DNA of 64,000 bases, taken from Osedax fenrisi. Lineage: Eukaryota > Annelida > Polychaeta > Sabellida > Siboglinidae. Within the stretch, counting starts at the first letter, position 1. Each line of letters opens with the position of its first letter. The stretch covers positions 84,827,083 to 84,891,082 of the forward strand of contig OZ025243.1 in NCBI GenBank assembly GCA_964019155.1, given 5' to 3'. The position numbers and the translations under genes were made by a program. Below the pieces are notes generated by a model, which searched no databases, had not been told where the DNA came from, and worked only from the letters and a program-made list of their open reading frames with translations. Positions 1 through 11,058 of this stretch are shown here, piece after piece.

Positions 1-305
1 GACACACACATGAACATGTATGATTAAACACTCATTAGGAAATGTTTCAGGTTTGAATTTCAAAATTCATAGAGTACAAACTTCAATACAAATTTCATAT
101 TACTTGACAAATTAGAAGTATCATAAATAATAACTATTGAAACTTTATTATAGTTAATAATACTATATAGTTAAATTGTTATCTTTTTCTTTTTTATCTT
201 CATCTACTTATTATTAGTTTTTATTTATTGATCTTTTGTCTCATTAGTTAAAGCACATCATACGCGCTATTATAAATCGTGTATAATATAGGTTATACTA
301 ATCAT

Positions 306-350
<45 letters not shown>

Positions 351-693
351 TAAATTTAAATATAAGTATAATTAGAATTGATAAAATAAGTTATTGATAT
401 TAGCTTTAGACCATACATAATATATAAATGTATGTCTAATGATTTGGCGCTTTATCTTGAAAATCGACAAAATATATAAAAAGTACAACATTATTAATAC
501 TAACTTTGATTTAATATCGGTGTCCCTCGGGGATCTATGCTATAGCAAGATTACATGTGATATGCTGTTATGCCTATAGTAATGATATAACATTACTTTT
601 AAAACTTATATGTGTTAATTTTTTATATATTATATTTAATTAATTTATTTATATTTAATTTTTTTAATCATTAATTATGAACGTAATACATAC

Positions 694-770
<77 letters not shown>

Positions 771-1091
771 GACATTGTTATAAAGTAATATAACTATTAA
801 TAAATTGATAAAAATATTTTAATACATGATTATGTATCGATATATTTAATTTAATTAATTATATCAGTGATTCTTTTAACATATTAGTAATTATATTATT
901 AATAAAGTTAAATAGTATACATTGTTTGGCTTACAATATATTATAATATAAATTGCAAAATGTATATATATATATATAATAGCTATTCAACTTTCAAAAG
1001 TGGTTTTGTATTGTACATAAATTAAAGTATTAATGCTAATTAGCTTACAATACAATCAATTAATAAAAAAAATAATAGTTGATAAGGATTT

Positions 1092-1126
<35 letters not shown>

Positions 1127-1197
1127 CTATACCTCATCTAAATGATTGCAATATACAATGCATATTGCCCATGGTCTAACATAATATCTAAAATATA
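1..1197. repeat. Left outer arm of a 10.4-kb palindrome
   Basis: The first bases (gacacacacatgaacatg) are the reverse complement of the bases ending at 10410, and the match continues inward through the (TA)n tracts at 311-356, 699-766 and about 1094-1126. The partner is 9415-10410, then 7778-7858, then about 6827-6892, because MITEs B and C interrupt the right arm. The arms differ by scattered substitutions and indels, so this is an old inverted repeat rather than an assembly mirror. The true left end may lie outside the window. No intact gene is seen in this arm. Confidence 0.9.
395..610 (+). pseudogene. Fossil LINE reverse transcriptase in the left arm
   Basis: One forward frame (codons from 444 and from 513 are in phase) reads LALYLENRQN, several stops, then NIGVPRGSM. 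This matches the RT stretch between the palm helix (xSYLxNRxQxV) and motif B (GVPQGSVLGP) of CR1/L2/Jockey-like LINEs. A weaker NDITLL follows where FADDTTLL would be expected. It is riddled with stops and is non-functional. The same fossil lies on the minus strand at about 9785-10012 in the right arm, so it predates formation of the palindrome. Confidence 0.65.
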
Positions 1198-1873
1198 GAG
1201 GAAGTCCCCGATTACCGACCCCCTCCTAATACCGACCCCCTATCGTATCTCAGTAACTATAAGAGATATCAAAATATTATATATACATGAACTGTTAGTA
1301 ATTTAATGATAAATATGAATAAGTATTTTGTTTTAAAACATATTTAATCATATAATTGTTATTTGATAAAATGTAATATTCTGTTTTTACTTTTTAAATA
1401 TTTGAATAATAACTTTTTTAAATCATTGTAAATACTTTATTAATTAAAAGAAAACTTAATGTTGTGCATAATATTGTAGTTCAATACAATTTTTATAACT
1501 ATTATAAAAATAATTTAATTTGATTAACTATTAACCAATATATCTTAATTATAGCAACCCATATGATTTTCCTATTACCGACCCCCTAAATTACCCTAAT
1601 ACCGACTCCATGTGATTTATAATATCCAATCAAAATAAATCCGTATTTTACTTTAAATTATGTTATAACTTATTGGTCGGTATTAGATACACGTATCAGA
1701 TTACCGACCCCAATGTATATTCTTGTAAATATAATTATATCAACAATTTAAAATAGCCACATTATTCATTGCCATTATATTACTAAAATTACAAAATTTC
1801 AAATAAAAATATTTAATATTGAATAAGTTATTACAAATAATCAATTAGGGGTCGGTAAATGGGGAATTTCCCC
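1198..1873. mobile_element. MITE A, TA-flanked, CCGACCCC-type terminal repeats
   Basis: A 676-bp non-coding element flanked by TA (1196-1197 and 1874-1875). The left end GAGGAAGTCCCCGATTACCG mirrors the right end, whose reverse complement starts GGGGAAATTCCCCATTTACC. The word TACCGACCCC is repeated inside in both orientations (about 1213, 1231, 1566, 1670 and 1695). A 49-bp host segment (1130-1178) recurs just beyond the right end (1874-1922). Tips and TA duplication suggest a Tc1/mariner/pogo-like non-autonomous element; no transposase is present. Confidence 0.75.
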
Positions 1874-3083
1874 TACCTCAGAAAAATGATTGTAATATAC
1901 AATGCATATTGCCCATGGTCTATCATATGTAGGCAGTCATGGACACGATCATGACAGTGATCGTGATCAATGATCGATGATCGTCGATCGTTAGAAAATG
2001 ATCGACGATCATCAGCAACGGTCGCGATCTACTATCGACAATCATGAACAAAATAAAAAAATAATTAGTATATAAAGAAATAACAAAATAGGGGATATAA
2101 TATTAACTTTTATTTATGAAAATGTTGAAATATGATATAACAAAATAAATAATAATGAATAATAGGATAAATATAATACTCTATAATGAAGTATAGAATT
2201 GTATTCTAAGAATATTTTTTTATAATAGGATAATTATTAATCATATATAAATTAATATTTGTACTATTTATATAATTGAGTATTTCTATCTATAGATAAA
2301 ATTGATTTAGAAGTAAATAAGTAAAAATAAGTAAATAGTCCATTATCATCAATAATAGCGAATTCATTAATATGAATTAGCCTCGCTTGGTTCTGGTATA
2401 TACTATAGTTATATATACTATAGTTATTTAAAACTCGTTATCTGAGATATCCCATTAAACCAAAATTTGAAATTTTTTCTAAAATGTTTGTAATTTATTT
2501 ATGAATATTGAAAATAATTATCAATAATCTCACATTTCTGTAAAATTTTTGAAAATAAAACACGCAATTTACAGAATATTTGAAAATAATTTAATAAAAT
2601 AATACGAAAATGATTTTCGAAAATTTTACGAAAATTAATTTCAAATAAATGCAAAGTTTGTAAAATTATTGAAAATAAAAAAACGAAATTTGCAAAATAT
2701 TTGAAAATAATTTACGAAAATAATATGAAAATGATATGCATAGAAAACGCAAAGTTTATAATTTTTTGAAAATAAAACACGATGTAATCAAATTTTATAT
2801 TAATATATATTAATTAATATATTAAGATTATTAATATATTTAATTAAATTTTAAAATATAAATTGTTTACATTTTTAAAAATAACTACTTTCTATTATTT
2901 ATTTATGATTAACGAAATAAATATTAAATAGATAAAATTTTTCAATTTAAAAATCAGTTTTTATTTATATTGATATACATATTTTATTTTTCATCATTAT
3001 TATTTTTATTAAATCAAAAATAATCGAGGATAGGTCTGCAAATACCAATAAATAAACCACTGTTTATTCAGTTAAACTAATTT
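1874..3083. repeat. Left inner arm of the palindrome
   Basis: This stretch pairs in inverted orientation with about 5760-6892 of the right arm. Clear landmarks are the block with trinucleotides of cgatcgt type (1940-2046 against 6715-6832), the segment gggatataata (2092) against tatatcccc (6665), and the motif GAGATATCCCATTAAACCAA (2441) against 5990-6020. Alignment is poorer between 2160 and 2430, where the right arm holds a LINE fragment. No gene is seen; many stop-rich AAAATTTTCGAAAAT-like words occur at 2470-2790. Confidence 0.75.
1945..2046. repeat. GATC-dense segment, left copy
   Basis: About 100 bp containing nine GATC sites in short inverted groups (ATGATCGTCGATCG-like), strikingly GC-rich and ordered against its AT-rich surroundings. 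The inverted partner is at 6718-6832. It can fold into small hairpins; no function is known. Confidence 0.6.
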
Positions 3084-3095
3084 TTGATTCATTCT

Positions 3096-3178
3096 ATGAA
3101 GTACAAAATATTTATTTTATTAATTAATATATTTATTCTAGTTATATGTAGTTATAGGTCGTTATCTAGATATAATAT

Positions 3179-3224
<46 letters not shown>

Positions 3225-5555
3225 GATTGTCTTAATACTAGCAATTATTGTATAATTGGTGATTTAAATTCTAATATTTTGAATTTAAAATCTTTATATA
3301 GTAATAATTTAATAAAGTACTGTGATGAAAAAAATTTGATTATATCTGATAGTTTGCTTCTTGAGCCTAATAGTTATACCTGCGTAAGCTCTGCTTGGAA
3401 TTCTTTTTCTTGGCTAGACCATGTTATCTCAACAAATGATATGCATATTTCTTTAATTGACATTACTATTGATTATTCTTTTATACTCTCGGATCATCAT
3501 CCGTTATTAATAACTGTAAGACAAGATAATACACATTTAGTAGTTTCAAATGACTCTAAAGTGAATAAGAGAATAAAATGGAATAATCTAAATAAAAAGC
3601 AAATATTATTATACAAACAGAATACAAAATTTAGACTCAATAGATTAATTACTTCAATTAATAGTAATAATAATGTTAATTTTTCAGAATCAGTATACAA
3701 TACACTATTAAGTATACTTTTAAGTGAATCTGATGTATTACATATTAAACTTAAAACTAATTTCAAAAATCTTCGGTCAGAATGGACTAGTGACGTAAAA
3801 AAGTATCATTCGATTGCTAGATCACATTATTTAATATGGAGATCAGTAAATAATCCCCGTTATGGTATAGTTTATGATAACATGGTTATGTCGAGGAGAA
3901 AGTTCAAATATGAGTTACGCACAAGTAAAGCTTATTATAGCCGAATAAAAGCGAATGATGTTGCATTCAAATTAATAAATGATCGTAATTCATTTTGGAA
4001 AATTGTATCTAGTAAATTAAAAAAAAACTTATCAATACAAAATAATATTGATAATGTACATGGCTTATCTGATATTGTAAAATTCTGGTTCAATCATTAT
4101 AGTTGCATTTTCAATAGATGCAAAGATGGTCATTACCCCTACCAAATAGTGGATATTAATGAAATAGTTTATACAGATAGAAATGAAATATCATCTATTA
4201 TTAAGACTATTAAAAAAGGTAAAAATGTGGGTCCTGATGGATTATCAGTTGAACACATTAATTATGCAGATAATACTATTATAGATACACTAGTATTACT
4301 AATCAATAACATGCTTCTAAATTCTTATTTCCCGAGTAAGTTAATTGAATCATATATTTTACCCATTATTAAAAATAAAAACAAAAGAACTACTGATTCA
4401 GCGAATTATAGGCCCATATGTATCTCTAATGTAATTTGTAAGATAATTGAGAAAGTAATTTACAATAGAATATATAAACTATTATCTACTCATGATAATC
4501 AATTTGGTTTTAAAGCAAAGCTTGGCACGGAAATGTGTGTCTTTTCCCTAAAACAGTTGATCAATGATTATAAAAATAACAACACAAATATGTTTGTTGC
4601 ATTTTTAGATGCATCCAAAGCATTTGATAATATAAGTCACAATATACTATTCGAAAGATTAAGGAATAAAAATGTTCCTATATACTTAATTAATTTTCTA
4701 AATTATTGGTATCGAAATCAGCGTATATATATTAAATGGGGAAGCTATAATTCTGATACGTTTAGTGTTGCTAATGGAGTGCGTCAAGGTGGGATATTAT
4801 CACCTTTACTATATAATATTTATACTGATCCAATGATAGGTAATCTGAACTCTATTAAAACTGGGTATTGTATTAATGGAAATATAATAAATAATTTGTG
4901 TTATGCGGATGACACAACCTTATTCTCACCCTCGCTATCTGGTTTGCAGCTGTTGATTGATTGTTGTCAGAAGTTTGCAAATAGTAATAAAATAACATAT
5001 AATATTGAAAAATCTGTTATCCTACTAATTTATTATAACAAATCTCATCATAATCCAATTAAGCTACGTATTGGAAATACATGCTTGAGAGTAGTAAAAG
5101 CTTATAAGTATCTTGGACACTGGATTTCTGATAATTTATCTGATGAGATGGATATAAACTGTAATATTAAACGTCTTTACACAACTAGCTATTCTCTATC
5201 TAATAGATTTAGAAACTGCTCGAAATATGTATGTATATTGCTTTTTAAAACATTCTGCTCTAATATGTATATTTGTAGTCTATGGGATACAGATAATGCT
5301 TACTTTAAAAAAATTCAAGTAGCATATAATAATGCATATCGCATATCCCTTGGCTATAAACCTAGATGCAGTGCATCCGAAATGTACCTATATGATAATG
5401 TCGATAATATTATTATAAAATTACGTAAGTCGTATTACTCTCTATATAATCGTGTTAAATTATCTGACAATTCTATTATTAAAATGATATATTTATATAA
5501 TGTTTCTCGCCCGTCGTCAATATTTAAAACATGGTGTACATCATTGTTTTTTTAA
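3096..5555 (+). CDS. 5'-truncated LINE ORF2: endonuclease C-terminal half plus reverse transcriptase
   Basis: Non-LTR retrotransposon polyprotein that would nick DNA and reverse-transcribe its own RNA at the nick. The open frame runs from ATG 3096 (an in-phase TTG lies at 3084) to TAA 5553-5555. Genuine LINE sequence starts only after a (TA)21 tract (3181-3222), so the first ~45 residues (repeating YI) are microsatellite. The APE endonuclease C-terminal half follows: GDLN at about residue 59, SWLDHV at 109 and SDHHPL at 136; the N-terminal ETW part is missing. RT: VGPDG, NYRPI, motif A FLDASKAFDN near 503, motif B VRQGGILSP near 565, motif C YADD near 606, YLGHWI near 685. Part of the CR1/L2/Jockey assemblage; clade not certain. 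The frame is fully open, unlike most LINEs here, but the loss of half the endonuclease makes it non-autonomous. It sits in the centre of the palindrome. Confidence 0.88.
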
Positions 5556-5679
5556 CTATATATTATTTGTAATTATATACTTATATATATAGATATGTGT
5601 TGTATAGTTGTATTTAATTTTTTTTTTGTTTTGTTTATCTATGGACTGTTTATGTCTGACTCAAATAAATAATAATAAT

Positions 5680-5756
<77 letters not shown>
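5556..5756 (+). repeat. 3' tail of the central LINE: (AAT)n then (TA)n
   Basis: After the stop codon comes about 110 bp of 3' UTR, then caaataaataataataataa, then (TA)n to 5754. A short simple-repeat tail instead of poly(A) is usual for CR1/L2-like LINEs, and marks the 3' end of this insertion. Confidence 0.7.
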
Positions 5757-5757
<1 letters not shown>

Positions 5758-6104
5758 TATAACAATATCTTTTATTTTTATTATATTCTCCATATGATTT
5801 ATTTTAGATTTGCAAATGTGTTGATTGTTGACTAAATATTTATTAAATTCTGAAAATTATGTGCCAAGTTTGCAAATGATTTTCAAAAAATGTACGTAAA
5901 TAATTTAAATTTAATTTCAAAGTTTGCAAAAATGTGTTCACAAAATTTTCGAAAAATATTCGAAAATCATTTTAAAATTATTTTCAAATTTGGTTTACTA
6001 CAAATATGGGATATCTATTAATATATTGCTTAATTAATTAGATAAAAACTTATATTTTTCTTCTGCATAATTACTTAACCAATTTAACTTACATTTTGGG
6101 TTAG

Positions 6105-6590
6105 ATATAATCAGAGGATGAAGTGAAGAATAAGTACTATGAATAACTTAGAACAACTGTTGAACAAATACCAGTTCAAACTTGTTGATCATATTAAGTG
6201 ATATGAATGCACAAATGGTACCTGAAACTGTACAATACACATGCAACGCATCGACAAACAATAACGGAAGTCGGCTAGGAGAGATGATGGAAGAATTCCA
6301 ACTATTAGTTACTAACACACCATTCCAGAAGAAAAAAGGGAAACTATGGATCTGGATGTCTCCACGAAGGATGAAAGTCCAGCTAGATTATATTTTGGTA
6401 CGAAAGAAATGGAGAAAAACCATAACAAATTGCGAAACCTACAACATTTACATCATTGAGGTCAGACAACAGAATAGTAGCTGCAAATATATCACTAAGT
6501 ATCCGTGCAACAAAGCAGATTGCAAAGCGCAAACTCAGGTATTTTTGGAGTGAACTACGGGACCAAAAAGATCTACAAGAGAAATATGCA
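6105..6590 (+). pseudogene. RTE-like LINE endonuclease fragment
   Basis: Reading KYYEQLRTTVEQIP, then LSDMNAQMVPET (the GDxNA metal-binding position, here SDMNA), KGKLWIWMSP and QLDYILVRKKWR in one frame (6182-6553), then a frameshift into RSDNRIVAANISLSIRATK (the SDHR catalytic histidine is changed to N). It matches, motif by motif, the endonuclease of the RTE-like LINE at 42954-46234 (GDFNAHF, KGKLWTFMSD, QVDYIMIRTKWR, GSDHRILNSK). It is an isolated, mutated fragment inserted in the right palindrome arm; the left arm lacks it. Confidence 0.75.
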
Positions 6591-6714
6591 GTTTTATTAT
6601 TTTTATATATTTTATTCAATTTTATTATATCATATTTCAACATTATCATTAATAAAATTGTATATTATATCCCCTGTTTTGTTATTTCTTGATATAAATA
6701 TATACAAATATGTT

Positions 6715-6832
6715 GTTCATGATCGTCGATAGTAGATCGCAACCGTTGATGACGATCGTCGATCGTCGATCATTTTACTTGATCATTTTCTAACGATCGG
6801 CGATCATCGATCACGATCACCATCACTGCCTA
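6715..6832. repeat. GATC-dense segment, right copy
   Basis: Inverted copy of 1945-2046 with about eleven GATC sites in 115 bp. Conservation of the pattern in both arms shows that it was part of the palindrome from the start. Confidence 0.6.
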
Positions 6833-6894
6833 CATATGGTAGAACATGGGTAATATGCATTGTATATTGCAATCATTTAGCGGAGGTATACCTA

Positions 6895-7775
6895 GGGGAA
6901 AGTTACCTAATACGGACAATCTAGCAATAAATGGTCTTAATATTTTATGACTCATTATTTTTATTCAAAAATTACATTATATTAATATTATATAATTATA
7001 GATATTATTGTGATTTTAAAATTGTATTCAATCTTTTAATTCCGTAGATAACGGGGTGTCCGTATTCGGTACCCATGTTCGAATACGTACACCCTGTGTT
7101 ATAATATGGACACCCTATATACATTAGAAAAACTATATATTAGTGCTGAATCAATCAGACAAATTACAATTACATTATTTATAATTAATTTTATGAACAA
7201 TTTATTCTAATTTAATTAGTAAATAATTTATTTATTTTTATTATTTTTTAATTAATAATAAACTTTATGTATCTAAATACTATTTTATTTAGATTTAGCT
7301 TTATTAGTGGTATTAATATTATAACGCACGCGATTTTTATGAAAATCAAAATAGTATATACGCTGTGCGCTGATTGGTTATAGGATGTCCGTATTAAGAC
7401 ACCTATAGTGTCCGTATTAGGAAATGATATGACCTCTAGATAAATGCTTATAACTTAATGAATATTTGATAAAAAATATAAAAATTATATATATATAATT
7501 TTAGAACGCTTTATTTTTTAATAATATAGTGTTATATTTTTTATCGATACATTTATATATTCTTGAGAAGGTTTTAAGTAGAATTTTTTTTTCATAAATT
7601 TAAAAACGTAATAAAAAAAATCAGTTTATTGGATATATTAGCAATATTTTGAATAATAAAAAAATAAAAAATACTCTTTTAGACTATTCATTAACATTTT
7701 TTTTTAGGATTTATGGTTTCTGATATACCGATAGTGTCCGTATTCGGGCACTATCCGTATTTGGTTACTTTCCCC
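6895..7775. mobile_element. MITE B, TA-flanked, ACGGACAC-type terminal repeats
   Basis: An 881-bp element flanked by TA (6893-6894 and 7776-7777). The left end GGGGAAAGTTACCTAATACG mirrors the right end GGTTACTTTCCCC. The word (A)TACGGACAC/GTGTCCGTATT is repeated inside at about 7050, 7080, 7108, 7386, 7411 and 7735. It is an inverted relative of MITE C, 83 bp away: for example the block AACGCACGCGATTTTTATGA (7323) has its inverse at about 8310. No transposase reading frame. Confidence 0.8.
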
Positions 7776-7858
7776 TATATATACAAAATCATTATCAACT
7801 ATTATTTCATTTATTAATTAATTGTAAGCTAATTAGTATTAATAATTTAATTTATGTA

Positions 7859-8474
7859 GGGGAAAGTAACCGAATAACGGACACTCTATAGAGTACCGAT
7901 AGGTATCTCAGAAACTATAAATCCTACAAAAAAAACGTGTAATGAATACAATATTCATAATTATATAAATAGTCTAAAAAATTACTTTTTTATTTTTTAA
8001 TCATTCAAAATATTGTGATATATCCAATAAATTGATTTTTTTATTACCTTTTTAAATTTATCAAAAAAATGTCAACTCTCAAGAATATACAAATATATCG
8101 ATATAACATTATATAACACTATATTATTAAAAAATAAAACATTCTAAAATAATATATAAAGGTTCTATATTTGTTATCAAATATTCATTAAGTTATAAGC
8201 ATATATCTAGAGGTCATATAAGTCCCTAATATGGATACTCTAGATGTCTTAATACGGACACCCTATAACCAATCAGTGCGCAGCGTATGATCTATTCTGA
8301 TTTTCATAAAAATCGCGTGCGTTATAATATTAATACCACCAATAAAGCTAAAGCTCAAGTGTTTATTATGTAGATACTTAATTTGTATTATTAATTAAAA
8401 AAATAATTAAATTAGAATAAATTGTTCATATTAATTATAAATAATGTAATTGTAATTTGTTTGATTGATTCATT

Positions 8475-8540
<66 letters not shown>

Positions 8541-9414
8541 TTATAAACTATAGTTTATCTAGTGATATATAGGGTGTTCGTATTATAACACAGGGTATCC
8601 GTATTCGGACATGGGTACCGAATACGGACACCCCCGTTATCTATGGAATTAAAAGATTTAATAATATTTTACAATCACAATAATATTTATAATAAGAAGA
8701 AGAAGACATTTTATTTAGACATCGTTTAAACAATTAAGTTAACAATAATGTATAATGAAATAATAAGAAAGTTATAGTGTAAATAAATATGTTTTTAAAT
8801 TCTTTTTGAACTTTTCTGAGTTTCTTTCAGCACGGAGTGTTGCAGGTAGTGAGTTCCAGGCTATCGGTGCTTGTGACGAGAAGGCGCGTGAACGGGCAGC
8901 AGTAGAATGTATTGTCGATCTAGGTCGTATACGATTAACATGACACGGCCTGAGACTTCTTGTCTGGTCGATTCTCTCTATCAATTCATATAAATATGAC
9001 GGCGTTTCAAAGTGGAGTGCATTATGAGTCATGAGACATATTTTATAGATGATTCTTTCTTTTATGGGTAGCCAGTGTAATTCCTTCATTAATTGTGTGA
9101 TGCTGATATGGTTATTTTCTTCTCGATGAGGTAGCTTGTGAATTATACGTACAGCATATCGTTGAAGGGAGGTAAGTTCAGCCAATGTGATAGCTGGTAG
9201 ACCTATAAGCAGCGCATTATAATAATAGAAAACTCCTAATACTAAACTAGTCACTAAAATTTTGCAAGTAAAGAAATTTAAAGATTTTCTGATATAATGA
9301 TATAAAGATATAATCATATAATATTAATATATTGTACTTTTTGAATAACAATAATGAGTTATAAAATGTTAAGAACAGTAATTCTTAAAGTATCCGTATT
9401 AAGTTACTTTCCCC
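7859..9414. mobile_element. MITE C, inverted relative of B, carrying a LINE fragment
   Basis: TA-flanked (7857-7858 and 9415-9416) element starting GGGGAAAGTAACCGAATAAC and ending AAGTTACTTTCCCC. Without the inserted LINE 3' end (about 8690-9313) it would be about 930 bp, close to MITE B, and it aligns to the reverse complement of B along its length. It contains a (TA)n tract at 8479-8534 that B lacks. Flanking palindrome sequence (GGTTTTGTA on one side, ACATAAATT on the other) is contiguous in the left arm at about 1002-1024, showing the pre-insertion state. Confidence 0.8.
8690..9317 (-). pseudogene. 3' end of an L2/CR1-like LINE (RT C-terminal region)
   Basis: A minus-strand reading frame of about 180 codons, stop at 8772. 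It ends with AFSSQAPIAWNSLPATLR and FKKNLKTYLFTL, the classic C-terminal signature of L2/CR1-type ORF2, preceded by LHWLPIKERIIYKI. There are no RT catalytic motifs; the copy is 5'-truncated. The stop is followed by a short 3' UTR and a (CTT)n tail (gaagaagaagaca on the plus strand at 8693-8707). It is inserted inside MITE C, splitting sequence that is continuous in MITE B. Open throughout, which suggests a fairly recent insertion. Confidence 0.85.
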
Positions 9415-10049
9415 TACCTTACAAAACCACTTTGGAAAGTTGAATAGCAATAATATATACATTTTTCAATTTAAATTATAATATATTGTAAGCCCAACAA
9501 TTTATAATATTTAACTTTATTAATAATATAATTACTACTATGTTAAAAGAATTAATATAATATTATTAATTAAATTAAATATATCGATACATAATCATGT
9601 ATTACAATATTTGTATTAATATAGTAATAGTTATATTATTTTATAATAATGTCTGTATATATATATATTAAGTTCATAATAAATATAAAGGTTAATTAAT
9701 ATATTTATCTTTATGTAAAATAAAACATTAACAAAATAAAATATAAATTAATTAATTAAATATAATATATAAAAAATTAACACATATATGTTTTAAAAGT
9801 AATGTTATACCATTACTATAGGCATAACACTATAGACATATCACATGCAGTCTTGCTATAGCATAGATCCCCGAGGGACACCGATATTAAATCAAAGTTA
9901 GTATAAATAATGTTGTACTTTTTATATATTTTTTCGATTTTCAAGATAAAGCGCCAAATCATTAGACATACATTTATATATTATGTATGGTCTAAAGCTA
10001 ATATCAATAACTTATGTTATCAATTTTAATTATACTTATATTAACATTT

Positions 10050-10105
<56 letters not shown>

Positions 10106-10410
10106 ATGATTAGTATAACCTATATTATACACGATTTATAATAGCGCGTATGATGTGCTTTAACTAATGAGACAAAAGATCAATAAATAAAAACTAATAA
10201 TAAGTAGATAAAGATAAAAAAGAAAAAGATAACAATTTAACTATATAGTATTATTAACTATAATAAAGTTTCAATATTTATTATTTATGTTACTTCTAAT
10301 TTGTCAAGTAATATGAAATTTGTATTGAAGTTTGTACTCTATGAATTTTGAAATTCAAACCTGAAACATTTCCTAATGAGTGTTTAATCATACATGTTCA
10401 TGTGTGTGTC
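9415..10410. repeat. Right outer arm of the palindrome
   Basis: Reverse complement of 1 to about 1010. Ends with catgttcatgtgtgtgtc at 10410, matching the window start. After 10410 the sequence (attgaatacg) has no partner in the window. It contains the inverted copy of the fossil RT (9785-10012) and a (TA)n tract at 10055-10100 opposite the left 311-356 tract. Confidence 0.9.
9785..10012 (-). pseudogene. Fossil LINE reverse transcriptase in the right arm
   Basis: Minus-strand counterpart of 395-610: the stretch from tttggcgctttatcttgaaa to ggtgtccctcggggatctat is retained nearly unchanged. Same frame remnants (LALYLENR, IGVPRGSM), equally interrupted by stops. Confidence 0.6.
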
Positions 10411-10687
10411 ATTGAATACGTTAGCTCTACCTAGGTAGTTAGTATAAATAAGTCGAGGTTATAATGTACAGCTAACCTATCAGTTTGGATATGCAAATGC
10501 AAAGTTTTCAGTAGTAGTATATTAATATGTTTGTCTATAGACATATATATGTGTGCAGTATACCCATATAGTATAGTATATTCACGTAGTTCGATATATA
10601 AAATAGTTTATATTTTCTTTCATTAAATTAGTTTGGTTATAGATTTAAATAATCAATGTATTGAATACAGTTGTATAATTTATCGAA

Positions 10688-10736
<49 letters not shown>

Positions 10737-10942
10737 GAAATTCGATACGTAGGTATTTATAATTAATTATAAACATTAACATTTTCCATAGAATTATTTT
10801 AAATAATTCAATATCATCAATATTTTAACGAACACATTTTAATAGTCTAGTAAGCGATTAATTAATGGCAGACGAATTAATTGTAGAAAAAATCACGAAA
10901 ATCAATAATTTATAAATATCGATTGCACACTATATGCTAAAT

Positions 10943-10980
<38 letters not shown>

Positions 10981-11020
10981 ATGCACTCGATATTCATAAA
11001 TTGTTGATTTTCAGCCTTTG

Positions 11021-11058
<38 letters not shown>

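Larger units (their letters stand above)
5757..6894. repeat. Right inner arm of the palindrome
   Basis: Inverted partner of 1874-3083 (see there). It is interrupted by an RTE-like endonuclease fragment at about 6105-6590 and ends at MITE B. The segment 6827-6892 is the inverted copy of the 49-bp motif that is duplicated around MITE A on the left. Confidence 0.75.

Noticed and set aside
1..10410. Assembly-made mirror (palindromic misjoin)
   Set aside because: The arms differ by many substitutions and by different nested insertions with their own TA duplications, which an artefact would not produce.
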